Shown here one piece after another: positions 45,429 to 54,383 of a stretch of DNA of 64,000 nucleotides (position 1 is its first letter; each line of letters starts with the position of its first letter). Origin of the DNA: Clostridia bacterium (GTDB taxonomy: Bacteria > Bacillota > Clostridia > Peptostreptococcales > Anaerovoracaceae); assembly GCA_902363595.1 (NCBI GenBank), contig CABJAP010000002.1:170348-234347 (forward strand), in the 5' to 3' direction. The position numbers were made by a program, and so were the translations under genes. Under the pieces are notes generated by a model that saw only the letters and a program-made list of their open reading frames with translations, did no database searches and was not told where the DNA came from.

Positions 45429-45457
45429 TTGCATTTTAGGGCTAGTATTGGTATAAT
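45429..45457 (+). promoter_or_regulatory. Promoter of the LCP2-ddl-thrS operon
   Basis: TTGCAT (45429-45434), a 17-bp spacer and TATAAT (45452-45457) with TGG before it (extended -10). A GGGGG/CCCCC hairpin (45472-45486) lies in the leader of about 110 nt. Confidence 0.75.
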
Positions 45458-45569
45458 AGGAACGTTATTTAGGGGGATCCGCCCCCACCAACCGGCTCTA
45501 ATTTACGTTATTGAAAGAAGGAATGTCTGAGAACACCTGAGGGTAAGAGACAGAAAGGAGAAATCCGAA

Positions 45570-46901
45570 ATGAGCTCTGAGAATCAGTTCAATCATGGAA
45601 AAAATGATCATGGATTTGAAAATATAGAAGAATTACTGGCAAAAACTTTGGAGGATGAAGAAACAGCAGCGGACGGCCAGGAACAAACCGGCGGCAGCGT
45701 CCTCGAAGGCGGCGGACGGTCGGCTAAAAGCAGCGCTGGCAAAGAAGAGACAGAAAAAGAACGAAAAGCCCGGGAAAAGCAGGAAAAGCGAGAGCAAAAA
45801 GAACGGGAAAAAGAAGAAAAGCGCCAAACAAAGGCAAGGGCAGATGAATCCGGTCAGAAAAAAAAGAAGAAAAAAAGCAACAAGCCACTGGTGATCGCGC
45901 TGGTGGTGGTCCTGGTCCTGGTGGTGGCCCTGGGAGGCGTCATTGGCGCCGGACTGACAGTAGTTCATACCAAGCTTGACAAAGTGGCGAAAGTACAGGT
46001 TAATCGGGAGGCCCTGGGAATCGACGACCGGGTGGCCAAGGAACTGAAAAATTACCGAAATATCGCCCTTTTGGGTATAGATGCCAGGGATATGGACGAT
46101 GATTCTAATACAAGGAGCGATGCGATGATCATCGCCAGTATCAACGAAAAGACTAACGAAGTTAAGCTGGTATCCCTGTATCGGGACACCTATGTGAGTT
46201 TGGGAGACAATTTCGGTCTCGATAAGATGACCCACGCCTATTTTTACGGCAAAGCGGCCCAGACCCTGCAGACCATCAACCGGAATCTGGACTTGAACTG
46301 CGAGGAAGCTGTGGTGGTCAATTGGAAGTCGGTAGCCGATACAGTGGACGAGCTGGGCGGCCTTGATATTGAAATCAAGGAATCAGAAATCAAAGAAATG
46401 AATAAGTATATTAAGGATACGCAAAAAAATATCGGCGGACCGAAGAAGAAAATCAAGAAAGCCGGTAAGCAGACACTCAACGGAAATCAGGCTGTAACCT
46501 ATGCCAGAATCCGAAAGGATTCGGCTGACGGCGACCACCGAAGAAACGAACGTATGAAAATCGTGCTTTCAGCTGCCTTTGAGAAGGCCAAAACTCTGAG
46601 CCTCAGCCAGCTGAATCAGATAGCCGATAAAATTCTGCCGACCATCAAGACGAATATGTCTACCAATCAGATGATGGAAATGATTCTGGAAATTAACTCT
46701 TATAATATCACGGAAAGTAAGAACTGGCCTTACAAATCGGCAGACTGGATGCACAATAACATATACTACGGACCGCCAGTGACGCTCAAAAGCAATGTCA
46801 TTCAGCTCCACGAAGAATTCTTTAATCAAAAGGATTATGAGCCCACCGAAACCGTAGAAAAAATCAGCAACAGTATTTCAAGCATAACAGGGATATGGTA
46901 G
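45570..46901 (+). CDS. LytR-CpsA-Psr (LCP) family glycopolymer transferase (second)
   Basis: The 443-aa paralogue of the LCP protein at 43595. It has a Lys/Glu-rich cytoplasmic tail (1-105) with poly-charged repeats, one helix (about 108-132) and the LCP domain (NIALLGIDARD, TRSDAMIIASIN, SLYRDTY, YARIRKDSADGDHRRNERMKIV). The middle of the domain (KEMNKYIKDTQKNIGG and TLNGNQAVTYARIRKDS) is nearly identical to its neighbour, while the tails differ. AAAGGAG precedes the ATG. It opens an operon with ddl and thrS. Two LCPs may attach different polymers. Confidence 0.95.
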   Translation: MSSENQFNHGKNDHGFENIEELLAKTLEDEETAADGQEQTGGSVLEGGGRSAKSSAGKEETEKERKAREKQEKREQKEREKEEKRQTKARADESGQKKKKKKSNKPLVIALVVVLVLVVALGGVIGAGLTVVHTKLDKVAKVQVNREALGIDDRVAKELKNYRNIALLGIDARDMDDDSNTRSDAMIIASINEKTNEVKLVSLYRDTYVSLGDNFGLDKMTHAYFYGKAAQTLQTINRNLDLNCEEAVVVNWKSVADTVDELGGLDIEIKESEIKEMNKYIKDTQKNIGGPKKKIKKAGKQTLNGNQAVTYARIRKDSADGDHRRNERMKIVLSAAFEKAKTLSLSQLNQIADKILPTIKTNMSTNQMMEMILEINSYNITESKNWPYKSADWMHNNIYYGPPVTLKSNVIQLHEEFFNQKDYEPTETVEKISNSISSITGIW

Positions 46902-46923
46902 GTTCCTGTAGAAAGGGTGTTCG

Positions 46924-47994
46924 ATGAAACAGCGACTACTAGTCCTCTTTGGAGGAGCATCATCGGAGCATGAAGTGTCCTGCCTTTCGGCAGCCTCTGT
47001 GCTCAAACATTTGGATGAGAGTAAATATGAAATATACAAAGCAGGTATTACAAAAGAGGGGAACTGGTTTTTGACCGATTCCCCTGTTTCAGATGTGGAA
47101 GACGGCAGCTGGATCAAAAACCCGGCCAACCAAAAAGCCTTTTTATCGCCGGATAACCAGACCCGGGGCCTGGTGGTTCTGAACCAGGAAAAATATGAAA
47201 TTTTGCCACTCGATGTGGTTTTCCCGGTGCTTCATGGAAAGAAGGGCGAGGACGGAACCATACAGGGCCTTTTGGACTTGTCGGGCATTCCATACGTGGG
47301 AGCAGGAACTACGGCGTCGGCGGCATCGATGGACAAAGCAATCACAAAGGTGATCGTAGCACAAACCGGTGTCAGGCAGGCGGACTTTTACCTCACCGAC
47401 CGCTACACCTTTGCATCCGATCCCCAGGGAATTTTGAAAGCAGCAGAAGAACATTTCAGCGGCGCTTACCCGCTCTTTGTCAAGCCGGCCAATGCCGGAT
47501 CGTCGGTGGGAATTTCCAAAGCCAAGAGCAGCAAAGAGCTCTTTGAAGCCATTCGTATCGCCGCTGAGGAAGATCACAAGGTACTGATTGAGGAAACGAT
47601 CACCGGCCGGGAGATCGAAGTGGCCGTGCTGGGCAACCGCCACCCAAAGGCATCGCCGGTGGGCGAAATTCTGGCTGCCAACGAATTTTATGATTACGAA
47701 GCAAAATACATCAGCAGCCAGTCTCGGACTCGAATTCTGGACGATGTGCCGCAAGAAAAAGAAGAAGAGATTCAGCAGGCGGCCCTGACCGTTTACCAGG
47801 CAATGGGCTGCGAGGGACTGGCCCGGGTGGACTTTTTCCTGAGCGACAGCGATCAGGTGGTATTCAACGAAATCAATACCCTGCCGGGATTCACCAATAT
47901 CAGCATGTATCCCAAGCTGTGGGAAGCGGCGGGCCTTTCTTACAATGAACTTTTAGATACATTGATCGCGCTGGCGACCGATGAAATGGAATAA
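46924..47994 (+). CDS. ddl: D-alanine--D-alanine ligase
   Basis: It joins two D-Ala for peptidoglycan precursors. The 356-aa ATP-grasp enzyme has GGASSEHEVSCLSAASV, HGKKGEDGTIQGLLDL, GAGTTASAASMDKAITK, the YDYEAKYIS loop expected for D-Ala-D-Ala (not D-Ala-D-Lac) ligases, and the metal site NEINTLPGFTNISMYPKLW. AAAGGGTG is 4 nt from the ATG. It overlaps nothing upstream; the thrS ribosome site begins directly after its stop. Confidence 0.95.
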   Translation: MKQRLLVLFGGASSEHEVSCLSAASVLKHLDESKYEIYKAGITKEGNWFLTDSPVSDVEDGSWIKNPANQKAFLSPDNQTRGLVVLNQEKYEILPLDVVFPVLHGKKGEDGTIQGLLDLSGIPYVGAGTTASAASMDKAITKVIVAQTGVRQADFYLTDRYTFASDPQGILKAAEEHFSGAYPLFVKPANAGSSVGISKAKSSKELFEAIRIAAEEDHKVLIEETITGREIEVAVLGNRHPKASPVGEILAANEFYDYEAKYISSQSRTRILDDVPQEKEEEIQQAALTVYQAMGCEGLARVDFFLSDSDQVVFNEINTLPGFTNISMYPKLWEAAGLSYNELLDTLIALATDEME

Positions 47995-48010
47995 ACAGGA
48001 GGATGAAAAG

Positions 48011-49756
48011 ATGGCGAAAGAAAAGATGAATTTTGAAGATGAACAGATGAGGCTGCGTTACAGGCATACCACGTCCCACATTCTGGCGCAGGCAGTAAAA
48101 AAGCTGTGGCCCGAAGCCAAGCTGGCAATCGGTCCTGCCATTGAAAACGGATTTTATTATGACTTTGATCTGGAACACAAATTTACCGATCAGGATCTGA
48201 TGAAACTCCAAAAAGAAATGAAAAAGATCATTCAGGCCAACTATCCGCTGGAACGCTTCGAGCTTCCGCGGGAGGAAGCCATTTCCAAGATGAAGGAGCT
48301 GAATGAAGATTATAAAGTAGAGTTGATTGAGGACCTGCCGGAGGATGAAGTGATTTCCTTCTACAAGCAGGGAGACTTCGTCGATCTGTGCGCAGGACCC
48401 CATATGGAAAAGACCGGCCAGATCAAGGCGGTAAAGCTGCAGAGCGTAGCAGGGGCCTACTGGCGGGGCGACGAAAACCGCAAGATGCTCCAGAGAATTT
48501 ACGGAACCTGCTTCCCTTCCCAGGCCGAGCTGGATGAATATTTAAAGAAGCTGGAAGAAGCCAAAAAGCGGGATCACCGCAAGATCGGAAAAGAAATGGA
48601 CCTCTTTGCCCTCTATGAAGAGGGACCAGGTTTCCCATTCTTCATGCCCAACGGTATGATCATCCGCAATGAGCTGGAGAACTTCTGGAGACAGGAGCAC
48701 CGAAAGAGAGGATATCAGGAGATTAAAACACCGCTGATCTTGAATGAACAGCTTTGGCATACTTCCGGACACTGGGACCACTATCAGGAGAATATGTACT
48801 TCACCAAGATTGACGATGCCGATTATGCCATCAAACCCATGAACTGTCCGGGAGCAATGCTGGTCTACAAGCGCAGGATGTACTCTTACCGGGATTTCCC
48901 CATCCGCATGGGCGAACTGGGCCAGGTGCACAGGCACGAGCTGTCAGGCGCTCTCCACGGCCTGATGCGGGTAAGAACCTTTACCCAGGACGATGCCCAT
49001 ATCTTCATGCTGCCAGACCAGATTACCGATGAGATCATGGGTGTCATTGACTTTATCGATTATGTTTACAGCCTCTTTGGTTTCAAATATCATGTAGAGT
49101 TATCAACCAAACCAGAAGATTCCATGGGATCGGAAGAAGAATGGGATCGGGCTACCAATGCCCTCAGAGAGGCCATGGAAAAGAAGGGCATGGATTATAT
49201 TGTAAACGAAGGCGACGGCGCTTTCTACGGTCCAAAGCTGGACTTCCATCTGGAAGACTCTCTGGGGAGAACCTGGCAGTGCGGAACCATTCAGCTGGAC
49301 TTCCAGATGCCCCAGCGCTTTGACCTGACCTATATCGGCCCGGATGGAGAAAAGCACAGACCGATCATGATTCACCGGGTAATCTTCGGTTCCATCGAGC
49401 GGTTTATCGGCATTTTGACAGAACACTTTGCCGGCAAATTCCCCCTGTGGCTGGCGCCGGTGCAGGTAAAACTGCTGACGGTAACCGAAAAATTTAACGA
49501 CTATGCGCTGGAAGTGGGAGCCGAACTGGAAGAAGCCGGACTGCGCGCTGCAGTAGATGTTAGAAACGAAAAGATCGGCTACAAAATTCGAGAAGCGAGA
49601 AACGAACGTACTCCGTATATCTGCATCATCGGCGAGCGGGAAGCCGAAGCAGGAACTCTGACTGTACGGTCCAGCAAAGCAGGCGAGCTGGGAGAAATGC
49701 GCGTGGACCAACTGAAGGCCAAATTACTCAAAGAAATTGAGGATAAGGATGTTTAG
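48011..49756 (+). CDS. thrS: Threonyl-tRNA synthetase without TGS domain
   Basis: A class II synthetase. The 581-aa protein starts directly at the editing domain (RHTTSHILAQAV, with HxxxH, and DLCAGPHMEKTG). It continues with the catalytic core (KPMNCPGAML zinc Cys, MGELGQVHRHELSGALHGLMRVR motif 2, GSIERFIGILTE motif 3) and the anticodon-binding end. The N-terminal TGS domain of about 60 residues, present in E. coli ThrS, is missing. The open frame extends only 10 codons further (47981), into ddl, so it cannot be hidden upstream. AGGAGG (47997-48002) is 8 nt from ATG 48011. No T-box is seen; it is read from the LCP2-ddl operon. Confidence 0.95.
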   Translation: MAKEKMNFEDEQMRLRYRHTTSHILAQAVKKLWPEAKLAIGPAIENGFYYDFDLEHKFTDQDLMKLQKEMKKIIQANYPLERFELPREEAISKMKELNEDYKVELIEDLPEDEVISFYKQGDFVDLCAGPHMEKTGQIKAVKLQSVAGAYWRGDENRKMLQRIYGTCFPSQAELDEYLKKLEEAKKRDHRKIGKEMDLFALYEEGPGFPFFMPNGMIIRNELENFWRQEHRKRGYQEIKTPLILNEQLWHTSGHWDHYQENMYFTKIDDADYAIKPMNCPGAMLVYKRRMYSYRDFPIRMGELGQVHRHELSGALHGLMRVRTFTQDDAHIFMLPDQITDEIMGVIDFIDYVYSLFGFKYHVELSTKPEDSMGSEEEWDRATNALREAMEKKGMDYIVNEGDGAFYGPKLDFHLEDSLGRTWQCGTIQLDFQMPQRFDLTYIGPDGEKHRPIMIHRVIFGSIERFIGILTEHFAGKFPLWLAPVQVKLLTVTEKFNDYALEVGAELEEAGLRAAVDVRNEKIGYKIREARNERTPYICIIGEREAEAGTLTVRSSKAGELGEMRVDQLKAKLLKEIEDKDV

Positions 49757-50024
49757 CAACTACGATAAAAAAGAACCGTGGAGGGACGGGGTCTATCTTT
49801 GTACTGCGGACAGCAGTTTTCAAGCCGACCTGTTGGAATCCAAGCTGCGCAGCGAAGGCATCCCCTGTGTCAAAAAGTATCAGGGTGCCAGCAATTTTCT
49901 TGAAATTGCCATGGGCGGCAACAGTGCGTATCCCATCGATATCTACGTGCCGGAGGAAACTTTGGAAGAAGCGAGAGCTGTCATTATTCCGGTGCCCATC
50001 GAGGATGATTTTGAAGAAAAATAG
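49749..50024 (+). CDS. DUF2007-type small protein
   Basis: A 91-aa protein with the compact DUF2007 (putative signal-transducing) fold: VYLCTADSSFQADLLESKLRSEGIPC, a YQGASNFL turn and a DIYVPEETLEEARAVI helix. Such proteins often sit near membrane or metabolic genes and have no agreed function. The GAGG at 49739-49742 is 6 nt from ATG 49749, inside the thrS end; an in-frame TTG at 49737 is rejected. Last gene of the LCP2-ddl-thrS operon; a strong bidirectional hairpin follows. Confidence 0.75.
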   Translation: MFSNYDKKEPWRDGVYLCTADSSFQADLLESKLRSEGIPCVKKYQGASNFLEIAMGGNSAYPIDIYVPEETLEEARAVIIPVPIEDDFEEK

Positions 50025-50158
50025 AGATGGATGTTAGCAGCTGCCAGCTGGAGGCTGCTCCTGGGCCGGTTCCCGGGAATGATCGCTGGAAAGAGTGTTT
50101 ATGGCTGCCAGCGATAAAATGGGAAAAGTCGTTTCGAGGCCTTACAAACTTATGCGAC

Positions 50159-50198
50159 AAAGGGGCTGATCACATCACTGGATGCGATCAGCCCCTTT
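50159..50198. terminator. Strong bidirectional terminator between convergent genes
   Basis: AAAGGGGCTGATC (50159-50171) pairs with GATCAGCCCCTTT (50186-50198): 13 bp, perfect, with A-rich and T-rich ends serving both strands. The 130 bp before it contain more inverted repeats (AGCAGC/GCTGCT; ATCGCTGG/CCAGCGAT) and no gene. Confidence 0.8.
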
Positions 50199-50208
50199 CC
50201 TTTATGTT

Positions 50209-50267
50209 CACAACACACACTTACAACAAAAAACACAACACACACGATATTAAATCACAACACACAC
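50209..50267. repeat. Three direct copies of CACAACACACAC
   Basis: Exact copies at 50209-50220, 50234-50245 and 50256-50267, with starts 25 and 22 bp apart. On the minus strand the third copy encodes the last residues (M-C-V-L-stop) of the flavoprotein gene; the other two are echoes past the stop codon. Confidence 0.8.
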
Positions 50268-51418
50268 ATTGCGGCCCCGTAACCGCTGGAAAAAGCGAAC
50301 TGCAAATTGTAGCCGCCGGTATCCCCATCAATGTCCAGCACTTCCCCGATGAGAAACAGTCCGGGATATTGTTTGCTTTCAAAAGTTTTTGTATCCACTT
50401 CTGTCAGGCTGACACCGCCGCTGGTGGCCATAGCCGATCCGAACCCGGATGTACCGCTGATGGAAAAGAGATCCTCCCTCAGCAGAGCAGTCACCCGGCG
50501 CAGCTGGGAAATTGGCAACGAAGCCGCCCTGGCCGCCGGATCGGCCCCTGCCCTGAAAAGGAGAACTTCTGCAAAGCGCTTGGGAATTTGGAAACTATCT
50601 GCGATAAACGTGCCGGCTCTCCTGCGATCCCCGGACGCATCCGGCAGATCTGCCCGGGGAAGATAGCTGATTTTCAGCCTGCCTCCCGGCCGGACATAAC
50701 GGGATAAATTGAGTACTGCCGGCCCGGAAAAGCTGTTGTGGGTAAACAGCAGGCCGCCTGTCAGGCTGTGATCATCGATCCTTACGATCGCTTCTGCAAA
50801 GGAAATGCCCGCAAGATCGCTGTAAGGATACTGCTGTACCGTCACTGGCACCAGCGCTGGTTTGGGCTTGATTATGCTCAGGCCCAGCCCCTGCAAAAGA
50901 GGGAGCATGCTGCCGTCCGACCCGGTCGCCGGATAAGAGCAGCCCCCGGAGGCCACGATAACCTGCTTGGCCCGCAAATGGCCGTTGATGAGAAACGTTC
51001 CATCATTCTCCGCGGCCAGAGATGTCACCGGACAACTCGTCCGCAGACTCCAGCCCTTTTCCCTGGCCTGGGCCAAAAGCAGATCCAGCACCTGCGCTGC
51101 ATCCATAGACTTGGGAAAAATTTTTCCGTCCTCCCGCTCGACAAGCGCCAGTCCCCGCTCCGCAAAAAACTTCATCAAGGATAAATTGCTGGCTTTGTAA
51201 AGGGCAGGACGGATTTTTGTGCCGCCCGGACCATAGTGGCCGATAAAGTCTTTGATGCTGCCGCCGTGGGTAAGATTACATTGGCCGCTTCCTGAAAGAA
51301 GCAGCTTCTGTCCGGGTGATTGGGTTCTTTCAAGAATAAGCCCTCTGCCCGCCGGGCTGAAAGCGGCAAAGTAGAGACCGGCCGCTCCGCCGCCTATTAT
51401 AATCCGATCATATACCAT
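50255..51418 (-). CDS. HI0933/BaiN-family FAD-dependent oxidoreductase
   Basis: A flavoprotein of 387 aa. It has the N-terminal dinucleotide-binding motif IIIGGGAAGLYFA, GQKLLLSGSGQCNLTHGG, GKIFPKSMDAAQVLDLL, VIVASGGCSYPATGSDGSM and the C-terminal FLIGEVLDIDGDTGGYNLQFAFSSG block, quoted in part. Family members bind FAD; most have no proven substrate. AGGGGAA lies 4 nt upstream of the ATG and 9 bp after the permease stop, so it is probably read from the GntR operon, though its role there is unclear. Confidence 0.9.
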   Translation of the reverse strand: MVYDRIIIGGGAAGLYFAAFSPAGRGLILERTQSPGQKLLLSGSGQCNLTHGGSIKDFIGHYGPGGTKIRPALYKASNLSLMKFFAERGLALVEREDGKIFPKSMDAAQVLDLLLAQAREKGWSLRTSCPVTSLAAENDGTFLINGHLRAKQVIVASGGCSYPATGSDGSMLPLLQGLGLSIIKPKPALVPVTVQQYPYSDLAGISFAEAIVRIDDHSLTGGLLFTHNSFSGPAVLNLSRYVRPGGRLKISYLPRADLPDASGDRRRAGTFIADSFQIPKRFAEVLLFRAGADPAARAASLPISQLRRVTALLREDLFSISGTSGFGSAMATSGGVSLTEVDTKTFESKQYPGLFLIGEVLDIDGDTGGYNLQFAFSSGYGAAMCVL

Positions 51419-51427
51419 AATATTCCC

Positions 51428-53512
51428 CTAGTTTATCAATTCCTTCAAAAAGGAAGGCGCGCTTTCCAAGCTGTAATAAAAGGTGACTTCTTCGCCGTCA
51501 AAGACCGTATTCTTCTTAAAGGTGATCTCACAAATAAAGATGTCCGGATTCACCTCGCAAGTATCCAAAACCGTTTGAATCTGCTTTGGATCTTTTAAAA
51601 CTGCTGCCTTTTTAAAGTAAGATGAATATTTGGGCTCTAACATAGATAATTCCTCCAATGCCTTTTTCCGTTTGGACGGATCGCATACATACACTTGAAT
51701 TTCCTTTACATCATCTGCAGTCGGCCGCAGGGAGCGCAGCGACTTATGCTCATCCAGCCACTTCAATGTGCGGGTATCGGTGTCCAGCAGATTGAGATTG
51801 ACCCCATCAACCGTATAGCCATTGCCCGGTACCAAGGTCTTGAAGGTGAGACAGACGCTGGCACAGGGGCGCTTTTTATCCAACTGTTCTTCATAGGTGC
51901 GATCAAGAAAATCCGCATCTAAGCATTTTAAAAAGGACTTGCGCTCATGTTCGTTAATCTGGATATCCTCATAGCTAAAAGAAGAATAGACGCTCAGCTC
52001 ACCCTTGTTCAGCCGTTTTAGATTGCTTGCCAGATACAAATTTTTATATTCGCTGGATTCATAGATTTTTTTATAGGAAGCATTGCTGCAGAAGAACGAT
52101 TCATCTACTAGATAGCTTCGCTGTAAATCCACTCCGTCTTTGTAATAATGAACTCCAAAGACCAGCCCGTCTTCTGCGGTCGGCATTTTTTGCGAATAAG
52201 CGGAAAGAATGTCCCGGTGCAGGGCGGCGATCGCCTGAATGTTTCCAGGCGTTTGATAAATTTCCTGTGCTGTTTTGCGGCCTCCTTTAAAGTAAGAGGG
52301 ATCAAAACGGGGATCGCTTTCCCGAAGAGAAGTATCGTCCACCGCAACCTTGGAGACCAAAGCAGTATCGGGAATACGATTTTCATACCCAGTCCAATCA
52401 AAAATCAAAACGCACAAAAAGAGGATGGCGACTGCTGCGTAAGCGGCAAAGGCTTTTAATGCGGCAAGATCGAAAATGTGCAGCGACTTTTTTACCACCA
52501 TTCGGCTGATGAGAAATGCTACCAGGCCGCCGCCGGCAAATCCGGCATAGGTAATCCATTTGGCACTCTGGCTGGAGAATAGAACCAACCCGGCCAGCGT
52601 CATACCAAAGAAGGTCAGCAGAAAACAGGCTGCTGTGTCCATCCCCCTGAAAACAAATGCTTTCTGGGTTCGCTCCAATTTACGCTTTTGATAGAAGAGG
52701 GATGAAAGGCCAAGCAAAATCAGACTGCCGGCCAGGTAAACCATGATCAACGGCGTCGACGGGGTTACAACCGATGGGTTTGTCAAACCAGTAAACGGTG
52801 AAAGACTGGTGATCAAAGCTTGCATGCTATCTCCCGTAACGTAACCGAAGAGAAATGCGCTGAAATAATAGGTCAACATGGTCATAAAAGTCGTAGCTAG
52901 AAAATTAAACCCGATCGCCGTAAAAAACTGAATGATGCCGCTTCCGCTGAGCACTGCGGCAAAAACAGAAATGGCATACACACATAGGACTGTCAGCAGT
53001 GTCTGACCGATCCAGCACAAAACCAAATGGTGGGAGAACACGTTCATATGGGATAAAATAGCGCTTTCATTTATGCTGCCCAATTCCTGCATATACGAAG
53101 TGGTTTTGGAAAAATACACAGGCTTGGCCAAAAAAAGCAGGACTATTCCGGTCAATATGACAGGAAGCGTGCTGAACAAAAGACCGGAAAGCACATTGGT
53201 ATTGAACAGCCGATTCCTGGTAAATGGAAGCGCATGCATGATTGTTGCCGAACTGCGGCTGTACAAATAGCGGAATACCAAACTAGCGGCAATAACCGGC
53301 ACCAACAGGCTGAGTGCTGCGTAAAACGGATAGGCCTGATTCAGCAGCGGATTTATAAAGCCTGCAAGACGGCCTTCATGTTTATAGTTAGCCAGAATCG
53401 GGACAATACCAGCAACTAAATAGGCTAGAAACGCAACTACCGGCAGTGCCCAGAACCTGCGGAAATTTTCTTTAATCATAGGTGCGGATAAGCTAAAATA
53501 AGATGTCTTCAT
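51428..53512 (-). CDS. ABC-2 type permease of the GntR-controlled transporter
   Basis: The 694-aa membrane protein has helices in its first half (about 20-45, 60-85, 110-135, 165-195, 200-225, 260-285, 300-330, 350-375) and a large soluble C-terminal region (about 385-690). It starts MKTSYFSLSAP, with GGGAGG 8 nt upstream; a longer frame to 53572 overlaps the ATPase and is rejected. It follows the ATPase with a 20-bp overlap. YtrABC-like systems of this layout are often induced by cell-wall antibiotics, so a wall-stress role is plausible but not shown. Confidence 0.8.
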   Translation of the reverse strand: MKTSYFSLSAPMIKENFRRFWALPVVAFLAYLVAGIVPILANYKHEGRLAGFINPLLNQAYPFYAALSLLVPVIAASLVFRYLYSRSSATIMHALPFTRNRLFNTNVLSGLLFSTLPVILTGIVLLFLAKPVYFSKTTSYMQELGSINESAILSHMNVFSHHLVLCWIGQTLLTVLCVYAISVFAAVLSGSGIIQFFTAIGFNFLATTFMTMLTYYFSAFLFGYVTGDSMQALITSLSPFTGLTNPSVVTPSTPLIMVYLAGSLILLGLSSLFYQKRKLERTQKAFVFRGMDTAACFLLTFFGMTLAGLVLFSSQSAKWITYAGFAGGGLVAFLISRMVVKKSLHIFDLAALKAFAAYAAVAILFLCVLIFDWTGYENRIPDTALVSKVAVDDTSLRESDPRFDPSYFKGGRKTAQEIYQTPGNIQAIAALHRDILSAYSQKMPTAEDGLVFGVHYYKDGVDLQRSYLVDESFFCSNASYKKIYESSEYKNLYLASNLKRLNKGELSVYSSFSYEDIQINEHERKSFLKCLDADFLDRTYEEQLDKKRPCASVCLTFKTLVPGNGYTVDGVNLNLLDTDTRTLKWLDEHKSLRSLRPTADDVKEIQVYVCDPSKRKKALEELSMLEPKYSSYFKKAAVLKDPKQIQTVLDTCEVNPDIFICEITFKKNTVFDGEEVTFYYSLESAPSFLKELIN

Positions 53513-54383
53513 TTTCTGCGCCTCCCAGTTCATAAATAAAAATTTCTTCCAGTGTGAGGGGCAGCATGTCAAAAATAGCCGGGTGGGTGGACCGAATCTG
53601 ACTTTCTACCTTCTCTTTTTTCTCTCGGACAATGAGCAAATCCACGGAGCCGCGCCTTTCCTGATGCAGGATGTTAAGGCCTTGGTATGGATTCTCCATT
53701 GGCTGGCGGTAAGCAATCTGAATCTTATGCACGTCGGACTTTAGGTCATCCAAATCACGCTCAATGACCATGGAGCCAGCTGATAAAATACCGATACAGT
53801 CACAAACGCCCTCCATTTCCCTAAGATTATGAGACGAAACTAGTACAGTCATTTCTCTGTCTGCCACATCATCCATGACTAACTGCCAGACCAGCTTGCG
53901 CACAATCGGATCCAGACCGTCAATGGGTTCATCCAAAATCAAATAATCCGGATGAGCTGCCATGACCAGCGCAAAGGCAGCCTGCTTCTGCATGCCCTTG
54001 GAAAATTGAGACAGCTTCCTGCGCAAATCCAGTTTAAAGCGCATAATGGTAGCGTCGAACTGGCTCTGATCCCAGGTCGGATAGAGACCGCGGAAAAAGT
54101 TGGCCAGATCGGTCAAATTATAGCAAGATAAAAAATAAAGATCATCGGGAATATATCCTACTCTTTCCTTAATGGCCAGATTGTCGTAAACAGGCTGTCC
54201 GGCAATGGTGATTCGTCCGCTGTCGGGCCGCAGCACTCCGGTAATATGTTTAATAATTGTTGTTTTTCCTGCTCCATTGGTTCCAACAAGTCCATAAATG
54301 GAACCCTTTTTTATCGTTATGTCTAAATTTTTTAAAGCCTGAAAACTATCAAAACTTTTATTGACCTTTTCGACCTTGATCAT
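53493..54383 (-). CDS. ABC transporter ATPase (YtrB-like)
   Basis: The 296-aa ATPase has Walker A GLVGTNGAGKTT, signature LSQFSKGMQKQAA, Walker B YLILDEPIDGLDP and a switch-region SSHNLRE. A C-terminal extension of about 80 residues follows the nucleotide-binding domain. Its ATG overlaps the regulator's stop (ATGA) and its end overlaps the permease start, showing one operon. The pairing with a GntR-YtrA regulator and an ABC-2 permease matches Bacillus ytr-type loci. Confidence 0.92.
   Translation of the reverse strand: MIKVEKVNKSFDSFQALKNLDITIKKGSIYGLVGTNGAGKTTIIKHITGVLRPDSGRITIAGQPVYDNLAIKERVGYIPDDLYFLSCYNLTDLANFFRGLYPTWDQSQFDATIMRFKLDLRRKLSQFSKGMQKQAAFALVMAAHPDYLILDEPIDGLDPIVRKLVWQLVMDDVADREMTVLVSSHNLREMEGVCDCIGILSAGSMVIERDLDDLKSDVHKIQIAYRQPMENPYQGLNILHQERRGSVDLLIVREKKEKVESQIRSTHPAIFDMLPLTLEEIFIYELGGAENEDILF

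Noticed and set aside
45183..45530. 115-codon open frame between the LCP genes
   Set aside because: No ribosome site, odd composition (Pro/Arg/His-rich), runs across the perfect inverted repeat and the LCP2 promoter; no recognisable domain.
50027..50707. 226-codon + strand frame opposite the flavoprotein gene
   Set aside because: It runs through the strong terminator and is antisense to a clear HI0933-family gene.
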